Of a DNA stretch of 64,000 nucleotides, positions 1-7,690 are shown in pieces (the first letter of the stretch is position 1; each line of letters starts with the position of its first letter). Source of the DNA: an uncultured Bacilli bacterium. GTDB taxonomy: Bacteria; Bacillota_I; Bacilli_A; RF39; UBA660. The notes under the pieces were generated by a model that was not told the DNA's origin, did no database searches, and was given only the letters and a program-made list of their open reading frames with translations. The stretch lies in the NCBI GenBank assembly GCA_934130005.1, contig CAKOXD010000006.1, positions 1-64,000 of the forward strand. Reading direction: 5' to 3'. The translations under genes were made by a program, and so were the position numbers.

Positions 1-45
1 GACTATAAATGTGTTTATGATGTAGAATTAGATTATTACAAATAA
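1..45 (+). CDS. possible 3' end of a truncated gene
   Basis: Reading frame 1 is open from the window edge through 14 codons (ending D-Y-Y-K) to a TAA stop at 43-45. It would converge on the leftward Fic-like gene. The piece is too short to identify, and it may be chance. Confidence 0.2.
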   Translation, partial: DYKCVYDVELDYYK

Positions 46-62
46 TGGTGCGGTTGAAATTA

Positions 63-94
63 CAAAAAAAAAAATTAAATATGTCATTTAATTT
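63..94 (-). terminator. terminator of the rpmH-to-fic operon
   Basis: On the minus strand, a 9-bp perfect stem (72-80 with 86-94, loop 81-85) is followed by a run of T (complement of the A tract at 63-71). The stem overlaps the TGA stop of the Fic-like gene. This is the form of a Rho-independent terminator ending the leftward operon. Confidence 0.7.
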
Positions 95-563
95 TCTCTT
101 TATATATTGAATCTACTAATTCTCTTATAAAATTATCTTTATTTATATCTTCTTTAAAATCATAATTAACATTTATATTATATTTTTCTTTCATTATTTT
201 TAAAAAACATAATATTGTTCTAGTATTTCCATCACAAAAAATTTGTCTTTCCCAGATATCATATATATTTTTTCTTATTGTTTCGTAATCTTCATTTTCA
301 ACTGCTTCTTTTAATTCTTTTAATTTTAAATTAACAAAATTTAGACTTTTTGGTTCTATTGTTTTTCTTATTTTACATTCATCTAATTCATATATATCAT
401 TAAATAAGAATATATGAATTTTTTCTAAAAATTTTATATTAAATTCATCTGGTTCATTAAATGTATAATCGGAGTTTATTAAATGATATTTTATATTAAA
501 TATATAATATTCTATTTTTATTATTTGGCTTGTTTTTTTTAATCCTAATTTATTTTTTAACAT
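84..563 (-). CDS. Fic-domain-like protein with substituted catalytic His
   Basis: The 159-residue protein has the layout of a small Fic fold. A helix at about 43-66 (FLEKIHIFLFNDIYELD) resembles the usual EIHxxLFxDIYDWAG segment, and the active-site loop at 107-116 reads QIFCDGNTRT. Fic AMP-transferases have HPFxxGN(T/G)RT here. The phosphate-binding loop (Asp111-Gly112-Asn113 and Arg115) is kept, but the catalytic His is Gln107 (codon CAA, one base from a His codon). In the family the His deprotonates the target hydroxyl, so AMPylation is expected to be lost or changed. The gene starts 1 nt after the mnmE stop, with its binding site TAGGAAAA inside mnmE, so it is co-transcribed. It sits where mnmG is found in Bacillus. 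No antitoxin gene is adjacent. Family assignment is fairly sure; activity is unknown. Confidence 0.7.
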   Translation of the reverse strand: MLKNKLGLKKTSQIIKIEYYIFNIKYHLINSDYTFNEPDEFNIKFLEKIHIFLFNDIYELDECKIRKTIEPKSLNFVNLKLKELKEAVENEDYETIRKNIYDIWERQIFCDGNTRTILCFLKIMKEKYNINVNYDFKEDINKDNFIRELVDSIYKEKIK

Positions 564-564
564 T

Positions 565-1917
565 TTATTTTCCTAAACAAAAATTTGAAAATAATTCATT
601 TAATAAATTTTCATTATAATTTTCACCTAATATTTCATTTAATTTATAACAACTTTCCTTTATATCTATTTCTACTATATCAATTGGAAAATTATTTTTT
701 ATGTTTGTTATTGCACTAGTTAAATATTTTAATGATTCTTTTAATAAAGATATACTTCTAGCATTATTTAAATATGTCATATCATTTAATTCTATTTTTT
801 CTAAATTACATATTTCTATTATTTTATCTTTTAAATCATTTAATCCTGTTTTTGTTAAAGTACTTATATTAATTATATTTTTTAAATTTAAATTATTTAT
901 ATCTAATTTATTTTCTAAATCAATTTTATTTATAATAGTTATATAATTTTTATTTTTTAATTTTTCTATTATTTTTAATTCTTCTTCATTTATTTTTTCA
1001 TTATTATTAAGTACGAATAATATTAAATCAGATTTTTCTATCATTTCTATACTTTTTTTTACTCCTATTTCTTCTACTTTGTTATCAGTTTTTCTAATAC
1101 CTGCAGTATCTAAAATATTCATTATTATTCCATCTATTATTATTTTTCCTTCTACTATATCTCGTGTTGTTCCTTCTATATCAGTTACAATAGCTTTTTC
1201 CTCTTCTAATAATAAATTAAGTAAACTACTTTTTCCTACATTTGGTCTTCCTATAATTGCTGTGTTAATTCCTTCTTTTATTATTTTTCCGTCATCACTA
1301 TTTTTTATTATTTTTTTCATTTCTGTTTCTATTATTTTTAATTCTGGTAATATTTTTTCATTTGTTAATACTTCTATATCTTCATATTCTGGATAATCTA
1401 TATTTACTTCTATATTTGATAATATTTTTAATTCTCTATTTTTTATTTTATTTATAACAGATGATGTATTACCATTTAATTGATTTATTGCTAGAGATAG
1501 AGCTTTTTCTGTTTTTGAATTTATAATATCCATTACTGCTTCTGCTTCTAACAAATCAATTCTTCCATTTAAAAAAGCTCTTTTAGTAAATTCACCAGGT
1601 TCTGCAAGGCGACATCCATTTATTAAAAGTAATTCTAATATTTTTTTTGTTGTTGCATATCCACCATGACAATTAATTTCTACTATATCTTCTGTTGTAA
1701 AAGTTTTTGGAGCTCTCATAACACTTACTAATACTTCATCTATTATTTTTTTTTCATCTATTATATGACCATAATTTATAGTATGTGTTAAAACTTTATT
1801 TAAATCTTTTCCTTTAAATATTTTATTTACTATTTCTATTGAATCTTTTCCACTTATTCTAATTATAGAAATAGCACCTACTCCAGATGAAGTTGAAATT
1901 GCTGCTATTGTATCCAT
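565..1917 (-). CDS. mnmE: tRNA modification GTPase MnmE (TrmE)
   Basis: MnmE works with MnmG to place the (carboxymethyl)aminomethyl group on U34 of certain tRNAs. The 450-residue length is typical. The N-terminal tetrahydrofolate-binding domain covers about 1-118, followed by helices interrupted by the G domain, with the P-loop GRPNVGKSS near residue 222, a DTAG switch and NKID for guanine specificity. The C-terminal CLGK motif carries the family's essential Cys. The binding site AGGAGGTGTAAT precedes the ATG. The usual partner mnmG does not follow; a Fic-like gene does. Confidence 0.97.
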   Translation of the reverse strand: MDTIAAISTSSGVGAISIIRISGKDSIEIVNKIFKGKDLNKVLTHTINYGHIIDEKKIIDEVLVSVMRAPKTFTTEDIVEINCHGGYATTKKILELLLINGCRLAEPGEFTKRAFLNGRIDLLEAEAVMDIINSKTEKALSLAINQLNGNTSSVINKIKNRELKILSNIEVNIDYPEYEDIEVLTNEKILPELKIIETEMKKIIKNSDDGKIIKEGINTAIIGRPNVGKSSLLNLLLEEEKAIVTDIEGTTRDIVEGKIIIDGIIMNILDTAGIRKTDNKVEEIGVKKSIEMIEKSDLILFVLNNNEKINEEELKIIEKLKNKNYITIINKIDLENKLDINNLNLKNIINISTLTKTGLNDLKDKIIEICNLEKIELNDMTYLNNARSISLLKESLKYLTSAITNIKNNFPIDIVEIDIKESCYKLNEILGENYNENLLNELFSNFCLGK

Positions 1918-1945
1918 ATTACACCTCCTAAAAAAAAAACATATA

Positions 1946-2557
1946 TTAATTTTCTATATATTTTATTACTATATGTCTTTCTTTTCCTTCTCCTATGCTT
2001 TCTGTTTTTAAATTTTCATATTCATTTATTATATTATGTATATATCTTCTTTCATAAGAATTCATTGGATCAAGTGATACATCTAATTTTGTTTTAATGA
2101 TTTCTTTTGCTATTTTTCTTACTTCTTTTTCTAAGTTATTTAATTTTTTAATTTTATAATTACTTACATCAATATTAATTTTTATATACATTCCTGTTTC
2201 TATTTTTAAATTTTGTCTTAATATATTTTGTAAAGCATTTAAATTTTTTCCTTCTTTTCCTATTAATATAGAATTATTATTTGTTACTAATACTACATTA
2301 AAACTTTCATTGTTATATAAAATATCTGAATTAATTTCTATATTTGTTAATTTTGAATATTGTTTAAAAAATTCGTTTATATAATCTTTTATATCTTCTA
2401 TTTTAACAACTTCTATTTGATATTTTGAACTTTTAAATAATTTTCCTTCTATATATTTTGAATTATATATAAAATTTTCTTTTTCACAATTTAATTTTTT
2501 TATTGCTTCTTTTACTGCTTCTTCTTCTGTTTTTGCTTCATATCTATTTATTTCCAT
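1946..2557 (-). CDS. khpB: RNA-binding protein KhpB (Jag/EloR)
   Basis: This is the Jag family protein encoded next to YidC, an RNA-binding regulator of cell elongation that pairs with KhpA in other Firmicutes. Domains in order are an N-terminal Jag domain (about 1-50), a KH domain with the GKEGKNL loop (about residues 111-118), and a C-terminal R3H domain with SYERRYIHNII. The 203-residue length fits. The start overlaps the end of yidC by 14 nt, which implies translational coupling. It acts in the cytoplasm, probably near the membrane. Confidence 0.93.
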   Translation of the reverse strand: MEINRYEAKTEEEAVKEAIKKLNCEKENFIYNSKYIEGKLFKSSKYQIEVVKIEDIKDYINEFFKQYSKLTNIEINSDILYNNESFNVVLVTNNNSILIGKEGKNLNALQNILRQNLKIETGMYIKINIDVSNYKIKKLNNLEKEVRKIAKEIIKTKLDVSLDPMNSYERRYIHNIINEYENLKTESIGEGKERHIVIKYIEN

Positions 2558-3497
2558 TAGAATTCTTACCTCTCTTTACTAATAGGTTTTGAATAATTGT
2601 AAATATATTTGTAGTTACCCAATAGAATGCTATACCAGTTGATATTGAAAATGCTGTTATTGTCATTACTATTACCATAACATTAGTCATCATTTTCATT
2701 TGTTTTTGTTGATCTTGGTTCATAGCTGCTCCACTATTTAATTTAAATGAGAAATATGTTGCAGCTCCTATTAAAACTATAAATATTAAGTATTTATAAT
2801 CTCCCATTGTAACAGCATTTATTGGACTTGTTCCTAATTCAAATCCTAAAAATTTTTCTTCAAATATTATTGGTATTCTACTTATTGCTTCATAAAATGC
2901 GAAGAATAATGGAATTTGAAAAAAGGTAAATAAACATGTTGACATTGGATTAATATTATTTTCTTTATATATAATCATCATTTCTTGAGACTTTTTCATC
3001 ATTGATTCTTGATCATTTTTATTTTTATATTTCTTTTCTAATTTTTCTAAAGCAGGACTTGCTTTTTTCATATTTTCTGATTGTAAAGCAGCTTTTTTTG
3101 TAAATGGAAATGCTATTAATCTTATTATTAAAGTTGCTATTATTAATGCTAAACCATAACTTTTAAATAAATTTCCTATTTTAATTATAACCCATGCTAA
3201 TGGTTTAACGAAAATATTTGTCCATAAGTCTTGATAATCTCCACTTATTTTCATTGATTTACAATCTTCTAATTTTTCTAAATCTACTTTTTTCTTTGAA
3301 TCTTTATTATATGAATTATAAAGTTTTATCATTTCTTTATCTGTTGGTTTACATAATATATTTGTTACCAATCTTTGACCTGTTTTTTCATTTACTATTG
3401 CTTTTTTATTTGTATCTTTTCCATATTTAGTACATCCTGTTAATGAAAATACTACTAATAATATTATTAATATTTTTATATATTTATTTTTTTTCAT
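2544..3497 (-). CDS. yidC: membrane protein insertase YidC (OxaA/SpoIIIJ type)
   Basis: YidC inserts and folds membrane proteins, alone or with SecYEG. The 317-residue protein begins with a lipoprotein signal peptide ending in the lipobox LTGC (Cys22), as in Gram-positive YidC. The hydrophobic segments and the charged loop between them follow the 60KD_IMP domain, and a basic tail (VKRGKNSNGNK) closes the protein. It abuts rnpA without a gap and overlaps jag. The large periplasmic domain of Gram-negative YidC is absent, as expected. Confidence 0.95.
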   Translation of the reverse strand: MKKNKYIKILIILLVVFSLTGCTKYGKDTNKKAIVNEKTGQRLVTNILCKPTDKEMIKLYNSYNKDSKKKVDLEKLEDCKSMKISGDYQDLWTNIFVKPLAWVIIKIGNLFKSYGLALIIATLIIRLIAFPFTKKAALQSENMKKASPALEKLEKKYKNKNDQESMMKKSQEMMIIYKENNINPMSTCLFTFFQIPLFFAFYEAISRIPIIFEEKFLGFELGTSPINAVTMGDYKYLIFIVLIGAATYFSFKLNSGAAMNQDQQKQMKMMTNVMVIVMTITAFSISTGIAFYWVTTNIFTIIQNLLVKRGKNSNGNK

Positions 3498-3842
3498 TTA
3501 ATTCTCCTTTATTATATTTAATTTTCTTAATATAAATAATAAATCTTGTTTATTATGTTCAAAGTCATTTTCTAAATAACTTCTTCTTATAATTATAATA
3601 CAATTAAAATTTTTTTCATAGGTATTTTTTGAAATAATTTCTCTTACTTGCCTTTTTATTTTATTTCTTCCTACTGCATTTGTTAATTTTTTACTAACAC
3701 TAATACCAAATTTATAAGGTTGACTGTCTTTTATTTCTAAATATACTAAATAACCTTTATATTTAAAAGGCTTATTTTTTGTTACTATTCTTTTAAAATC
3801 TTTATTTTCTTTTAATATATTTATTTTTTTCAAATTAACCAT
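3498..3842 (-). CDS. rnpA: ribonuclease P protein component
   Basis: RnpA is the protein subunit of RNase P, which matures the 5' ends of tRNAs. The 114-residue length is typical. The RNA-binding signature is seen as NAVGRNKIKRQVREI, with many Lys and Arg. It lies between rpmH and yidC as in nearly all bacteria. A hairpin with a T tract separates it from rpmH, so it is probably expressed by partial read-through. The start ATG is preceded by AAGAGGATGGTT. Confidence 0.95.
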   Translation of the reverse strand: MVNLKKINILKENKDFKRIVTKNKPFKYKGYLVYLEIKDSQPYKFGISVSKKLTNAVGRNKIKRQVREIISKNTYEKNFNCIIIIRRSYLENDFEHNKQDLLFILRKLNIIKEN

Positions 3843-3853
3843 CCTCTTATATT

Positions 3854-3881
3854 AAAAAAACACTGTTAATACAGTGTTTTT
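3854..3881 (-). terminator. hairpin between rpmH and rnpA
   Basis: CACTGT (3861-3866) pairs with ACAGTG (3871-3876) around a 4-nt loop, flanked by A and T tracts on both sides. On the minus strand it follows the rpmH stop directly. It can act as a partial terminator that sets the rpmH:rnpA ratio. It is symmetric enough to work in both directions. Confidence 0.65.
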
Positions 3882-3882
3882 A

Positions 3883-4005
3883 TTAACGTGATAATACTTT
3901 ACGTCCTTTTCTTCTTCTGTTATTAATTATTTTAGTTTTCATTCTTGCAAAAAATCCTTGTTTTTTACTTCTTCTTCTATTATTAGGTTGATAAGTTCTT
4001 TTCAT
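3883..4005 (-). CDS. rpmH: 50S ribosomal protein L34
   Basis: This 40-residue gene starts MKRTYQPNNRRRSKK and ends RRRKGRKVLSR, the L34 pattern of Arg/Lys with the N-terminal KRTYQP. It is four residues shorter than the usual 44. A strong binding site (AGGAGGTG) lies 4-5 nt before the ATG. It is the first gene of the leftward operon, facing away from dnaA as in the standard origin layout. Confidence 0.95.
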   Translation of the reverse strand: MKRTYQPNNRRRSKKQGFFARMKTKIINNRRRKGRKVLSR

Positions 4006-4045
4006 AGTACACCTCCTGTATCAATAAAATTTGTTTGCTTAGTTA

Positions 4046-4074
4046 ATTATATAGATTTTTTTTGCATTTGTCAA
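4046..4074 (-). promoter_or_regulatory. promoter of the rpmH operon
   Basis: On the minus strand a perfect -35 TTGACA (complement of 4069-4074) is separated by 17 nt from a perfect -10 TATAAT (complement of 4046-4051). Transcription should start near 4039, about 35 nt before rpmH. This is one of the best sigma-A promoters in the window. Confidence 0.9.
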
Positions 4075-4088
4075 TTTATTTTTTATAT

Positions 4089-4323
4089 TGTGGATAATTT
4101 TATTTTTAATTTTATTAATTTTTCTTTTTGCACAGTATTTTTTTATATTTTTTTATTATTTATTAATATATTTTTTATTTTTACACAGTATATGTGGATA
4201 ATTTCTTCACTATTTATTTTTTTAACATTATTTTTTCCACATTTGATGTTTATAATTACCTTTTTTATTATTTTATATACTATTTTATATGTGCATAATT
4301 TTATTTTTATTAATTTTTCCACA
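4089..4323. other. oriC, upstream DnaA-box cluster
   Basis: The gap of about 400 bases between rpmH and dnaA holds no gene but a set of DnaA boxes. Two match TGTGGATAA (4089-4097, 4193-4201), one differs by one base (TGTGCATAA, 4290-4298), and two read TTTTCCACA (4233-4241, 4315-4323). The sequence between is almost pure A/T with long T tracts on the plus strand. Position and boxes fit the upstream half of a bipartite Bacillus-type origin. Confidence 0.85.
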
Positions 4324-4330
4324 TTTTTCT

Positions 4331-4359
4331 TTGATTTTTATTTTATTTTAAGGTAAAAT
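4331..4359 (+). promoter_or_regulatory. dnaA promoter
   Basis: TTGATT (4331-4336), a 17-nt spacer and TAAAAT (4354-4359) form a plausible sigma-A promoter. A DnaA box at 4315-4323 lies just upstream, consistent with autorepression of dnaA by DnaA, as known in other bacteria. Confidence 0.6.
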
Positions 4360-4400
4360 ATATGTGTATTTATTCTTAAAGGTGGTGAAGGTTATATTGT

Positions 4401-5747
4401 ATGGATATTAATAAATTGTGGAATATTTTTCTAGATAAAATTAAAACAAAAATTTCTAAAATATCATTTGATACTTGGTTTGCTGATTCTAAACTTTATA
4501 AAATAGTTGATAATAAAGCTATTGTTGTTGTTTCAATGCATATTCAAAAGAAGAATTTAAAAGAAAATTATAATGAACTAATTGAAGAAATTTTTACTGA
4601 AGTATCTGGTTCAAATTTTAAATTCGAATATTTATTAGAAGAAGAAATTGAAAATAATATTGAAATAAATACTGATGAAATAGGGGTACCTAATAATAAT
4701 TTTGAAACTAATCTTATTTCTAAATATAATTTTGATAATTTTGTAGTAGGGGAAAGTAATAAATTTGCTCATGCTACAGCTCTAGCTGTTGCTGAAAATC
4801 CTGGGCAAATGTATAATCCATTATTTATTTATGGAAAGAGTGGTTTAGGTAAAACTCATTTAATGCATGCAATTGGAAATTATATTGTTCAAAATAAAAA
4901 TAAAAGAGTTCTTTATGTAACATGTGAAAGATTTGTTGAAGATTTTATTGGTATTACAAGGAAAAAAAATAAAAATAATTTTGATAATGTTGAAATATTC
5001 AAGAAAAAATATAGAGATATAGATGTTTTAATAATTGATGATATACAATATTTAGGTAATGCGAATCAAACACAACAAGAATTTTTTAATACATTTAATG
5101 ATCTTTATGGAAATAATAAACAAATAATTATTTCTTCTGATAGATCACCAGAAGATTTAAAATTATTAGAAGAAAGATTGCTTACAAGATTTAACTGGGG
5201 ATTAACAATAAATATTTTTCCACCTGATTTTGATCTTAGAATGCATATTATAGATAATAAAATTGAAGCTAATATGTTAAACAGTAGTTTTCCTAAGGAT
5301 GTTAAAGAATATATTGCTAGTAATTGTACAAGTGATATTAGAAAACTTGAAGGTGCAATTACTAGAGTAGTTGCATACGCTACAATGATGAATGGTAGTG
5401 ATATAACTTTGTCACTTGCTATTGATGCATTACAAGACTATTTTTCAAAAACAATTATTTCTAAAAATAAAATAGATCAAGTTCAACAAATAGTTGCAAA
5501 TCATTATAATATAAAAATAGAGGATTTAAAAAGTAAAAAAAGAGTGAGTTCTATAGCTCTTCCTAGACAAATTGCAATGTATATATGTAGAGTTATATTA
5601 GAAGAACCATTAACTAAAATTGGAATTGAATTTGGTGGGAAAGATCATACTACTGTTATGCATTCAGTTGATAAAATTAAAAAACAGATAAAAAAAGATC
5701 AAATATTTGAAATGGAAGTTAATAAATTAATAAATCAAATAAAATAA
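4401..5747 (+). CDS. dnaA: chromosomal replication initiator DnaA
   Basis: DnaA binds DnaA boxes and opens the origin. The 448-residue protein has the N-terminal helicase-loading domain (about 1-80), a short linker, the AAA+ domain with Walker A YGKSGLGKTHLMHA (about residues 144-157) and Walker B VLIIDDIQYLG, and the DNA-binding domain IV with the signature GGKDHTTVMHSV near the C-terminus. Boxes flank the gene on both sides. The binding site GTGAAGG lies about 9 nt before the ATG. Confidence 0.98.
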   Translation: MDINKLWNIFLDKIKTKISKISFDTWFADSKLYKIVDNKAIVVVSMHIQKKNLKENYNELIEEIFTEVSGSNFKFEYLLEEEIENNIEINTDEIGVPNNNFETNLISKYNFDNFVVGESNKFAHATALAVAENPGQMYNPLFIYGKSGLGKTHLMHAIGNYIVQNKNKRVLYVTCERFVEDFIGITRKKNKNNFDNVEIFKKKYRDIDVLIIDDIQYLGNANQTQQEFFNTFNDLYGNNKQIIISSDRSPEDLKLLEERLLTRFNWGLTINIFPPDFDLRMHIIDNKIEANMLNSSFPKDVKEYIASNCTSDIRKLEGAITRVVAYATMMNGSDITLSLAIDALQDYFSKTIISKNKIDQVQQIVANHYNIKIEDLKSKKRVSSIALPRQIAMYICRVILEEPLTKIGIEFGGKDHTTVMHSVDKIKKQIKKDQIFEMEVNKLINQIK

Positions 5748-5871
5748 TGTGGATTATTTTTATATTTAAACTTTTTATTAACAATAAAAATTTGTTAATA
5801 TATAATAGTTAAAAAAGTTTTCCACAATTTCTACATTAATAATAATAATATTTATAAAAAAATAATAATAA
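5748..5871. other. oriC, downstream DnaA boxes and TAA-repeat unwinding region
   Basis: The dnaA-dnaN gap contains TGTGGATTA (5748-5756, one mismatch) and TTTTCCACA (5818-5826). These are followed by four TAA triplets in a row (5837-5848) and three more (5863-5871). In Bacillus the unwinding site lies in this gap and carries 'DnaA-trio' triplets beside a DnaA box. The arrangement here looks the same. The function is inferred from position and motif. Confidence 0.65.
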
Positions 5872-5883
5872 AGGAGTGATTTT

Positions 5884-7005
5884 ATGAAATTTGAAATTAA
5901 ACAAAACATTTTAATGGAATATTTAAATTATGCTATAAAAGGAATATCTAATAAAAATATAATTCCAATACTTAATTGTATAAAAATGGAATTAAATAAT
6001 GATGGTTTATATTTGTTAAGTACTGATAATGAAATAGCTATAAAAGCATTTATTGATAAATCAAAAATAGAAAATATAGAAAAATGTGGAGATATATTAA
6101 TATCAGGTAAATTTATTTATGAAATAGTAAAAAAATTACCTAATTCTTTAATATGTATAGAAGAAGTAATAGATAATAAAATTCTAATAACAACTGAAAC
6201 ATCTTCTTTTACACTTAATTGTAATAATCCTGATGATTTTCCAGTATTAGATTTAGAAGATAGTAAAAATCCTTTAGAAATAAGTAAAAAAGTTTTTACA
6301 AATATAATAAAACAAACAAGTTTTGCAACTTCACAACAAGAATCAAGACCTGTTTTAACAGGAATTAATTTTAAAATAACAGGAAATATTTTAGAATGTA
6401 CTGCCACTGATTCATATAGGCTTGCTAAAAAGAAAATAGAATTATCAAATATTTATCCAGAAGAAGTTAATATAATAATACCAACTAAAAACTTAATAGA
6501 ATTAACTAAATTATATAGTGTAGATGATGATAATTTAGAAATGCATATTTTTAATAATAAAGTTATATTTAAATTTAATAATATTATATTAATGAGTAAA
6601 CTTATAAATGGAAATTTTCCAGATACATCAAAATTAATTCCAAATGAATTTGAAACTAGAATAGTAACTGATATTAATAATTATTTTAATGCTATAGATA
6701 GAGCTTCTTTATTAACAAGTGAAGAAGAAAAAAATATTATAAATATGCAAATAGAAGAAAATAAAATGTTAATATCATCAAATATTCCAGAAATAGGAAA
6801 TGTAGAAGAACATTTAATAATAAAAAATGAAACAAATAATAATATAAAAATATCATTTAGTTCTAAATATATGATGGAAGCTATAAAATCATTAGAAAGT
6901 GAAGAAATTGAAATATTATTTAACGGAGAAATAAAACCAATAATATTAAAAAATCCAAATGCTGATGATTTAATTCAATTAATTGTACCAATAAGAACAT
7001 ATTAG
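5884..7005 (+). CDS. dnaN: DNA polymerase III beta subunit (sliding clamp)
   Basis: The sliding clamp encircles DNA and tethers the polymerase. The 373-residue length and three repeated clamp domains fit. Family segments include RPVLTGINF and ATDSYRLAKKK in the second domain and the C-terminal IQLIVPIRTY. It follows dnaA after a 136-nt gap that holds origin elements, and it ends at a terminator. The binding site AAGGAGTGA precedes the ATG. Confidence 0.97.
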   Translation: MKFEIKQNILMEYLNYAIKGISNKNIIPILNCIKMELNNDGLYLLSTDNEIAIKAFIDKSKIENIEKCGDILISGKFIYEIVKKLPNSLICIEEVIDNKILITTETSSFTLNCNNPDDFPVLDLEDSKNPLEISKKVFTNIIKQTSFATSQQESRPVLTGINFKITGNILECTATDSYRLAKKKIELSNIYPEEVNIIIPTKNLIELTKLYSVDDDNLEMHIFNNKVIFKFNNIILMSKLINGNFPDTSKLIPNEFETRIVTDINNYFNAIDRASLLTSEEEKNIINMQIEENKMLISSNIPEIGNVEEHLIIKNETNNNIKISFSSKYMMEAIKSLESEEIEILFNGEIKPIILKNPNADDLIQLIVPIRTY

Positions 7006-7031
7006 GATGCATTTTAATGCATTTTTTTTTA
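7006..7031 (+). terminator. terminator after dnaN
   Basis: ATGCATT (7007-7013) pairs with AATGCAT (7016-7022), followed by a run of T to about 7031, right after the dnaN stop. The loop is very short (2-4 nt), but the position and the T tract support a Rho-independent terminator. Confidence 0.7.
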
Positions 7032-7045
7032 TAAAAAATTTTTTT

Positions 7046-7073
7046 ATCGACAAAATATGAGTAATTTCGACAA
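7046..7073 (-). promoter_or_regulatory. paired Spo0A-box-like sites upstream of the comK-like gene
   Basis: TCGACAA occurs at 7047-7053 and 7067-7073, exactly 20 bp (two helical turns) apart. Read on the minus strand, the second site gives a perfect 0A box TGTCGAA and the first gives TGTCGAT (one mismatch). Spo0A is known to bind the comK promoter in B. subtilis. No spo0A gene lies in this window, so the regulator is inferred. Confidence 0.45.
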
Positions 7074-7120
7074 GTAAAAAGTATATAAGAGATATTAATT
7101 TAAAAAGGGGGAGGTGTTTT

Positions 7121-7570
7121 ATGTTAGATAATTATGAAATTAATGTTAATACTTTAGCTATAATTCCAATTGATTCAAAAAAATCTAAAGTTATTGAATT
7201 AGAAAATGATTTTCTTGTAAAAAGAAAAACAACAGAAATAATAGACTATAGTTGCAAATATTTTGGAAGTTCATATTTAGGTAGACAAGAAGGAACTAAA
7301 AATTTAATTGGTTTTAATTATAAAAGTCCAATTGTAATAGAAGAAACAAGAGAAATTATATTTTTTCCTACTAGTTCTCCTAGATATCCAAATTGTTTTT
7401 GGATTTCACTTAACAATATAAATAATTATAAGAAGTATAATAATATTTCGAAGATAATATTTAATAATAATAATGAGATAATAATTGATATTTCATATGA
7501 ATCATTACAAAATCAAATATTAAGAGCAACTATGTTAGAATCAGTACTTAGAAAAAGAAAGAATTTATAA
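7121..7570 (+). CDS. ComK-family competence transcription factor, short form
   Basis: The 149-residue protein aligns by eye with ComK. The segment at about 42-73 (DYSCKYFGSSYLGR, then EGTKNLIG and KSPIVI) matches the ComK pattern DRSCRFFGSSYAGR...GT...PPI. The segment IFFPTSSPRYPNCFWIS matches the FPTxSxxxPQCxWIS block, and ISYESLQNQILRA matches ISYNSFENQVYRT. B. subtilis ComK is 192 residues; the protein here stops before the C-terminal region, where the MecA-binding FMLYP motif lies. It occupies the place between dnaN and recF where yaaA usually sits. The binding site GGGGGAGG is very strong. Paired 0A-like boxes lie upstream. The family call is good; the target genes are unknown. Confidence 0.8.
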   Translation: MLDNYEINVNTLAIIPIDSKKSKVIELENDFLVKRKTTEIIDYSCKYFGSSYLGRQEGTKNLIGFNYKSPIVIEETREIIFFPTSSPRYPNCFWISLNNINNYKKYNNISKIIFNNNNEIIIDISYESLQNQILRATMLESVLRKRKNL

Positions 7571-7690
7571 AAAAAATATAAATTCTTTTTATTTTATCTA
7601 ATTTTATGGTATAATTATTATGGTGTATAGGAGTATTATAAATTAAAAAAACATAAAAAAAGGGTAAAAAAATAAAAAAGAAGGTATATT

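Noticed and set aside
84..563. toxin-antitoxin pair of Doc/Phd type
   Set aside because: The protein is Fic-like, but no small partner gene is adjacent and the His is substituted.
3958..4356. 132-codon open frame on the plus strand across oriC
   Set aside because: It is a T-rich frame (mostly Phe and Ile) that overlaps rpmH antisense and the DnaA boxes, with no binding site. It is a composition artefact.
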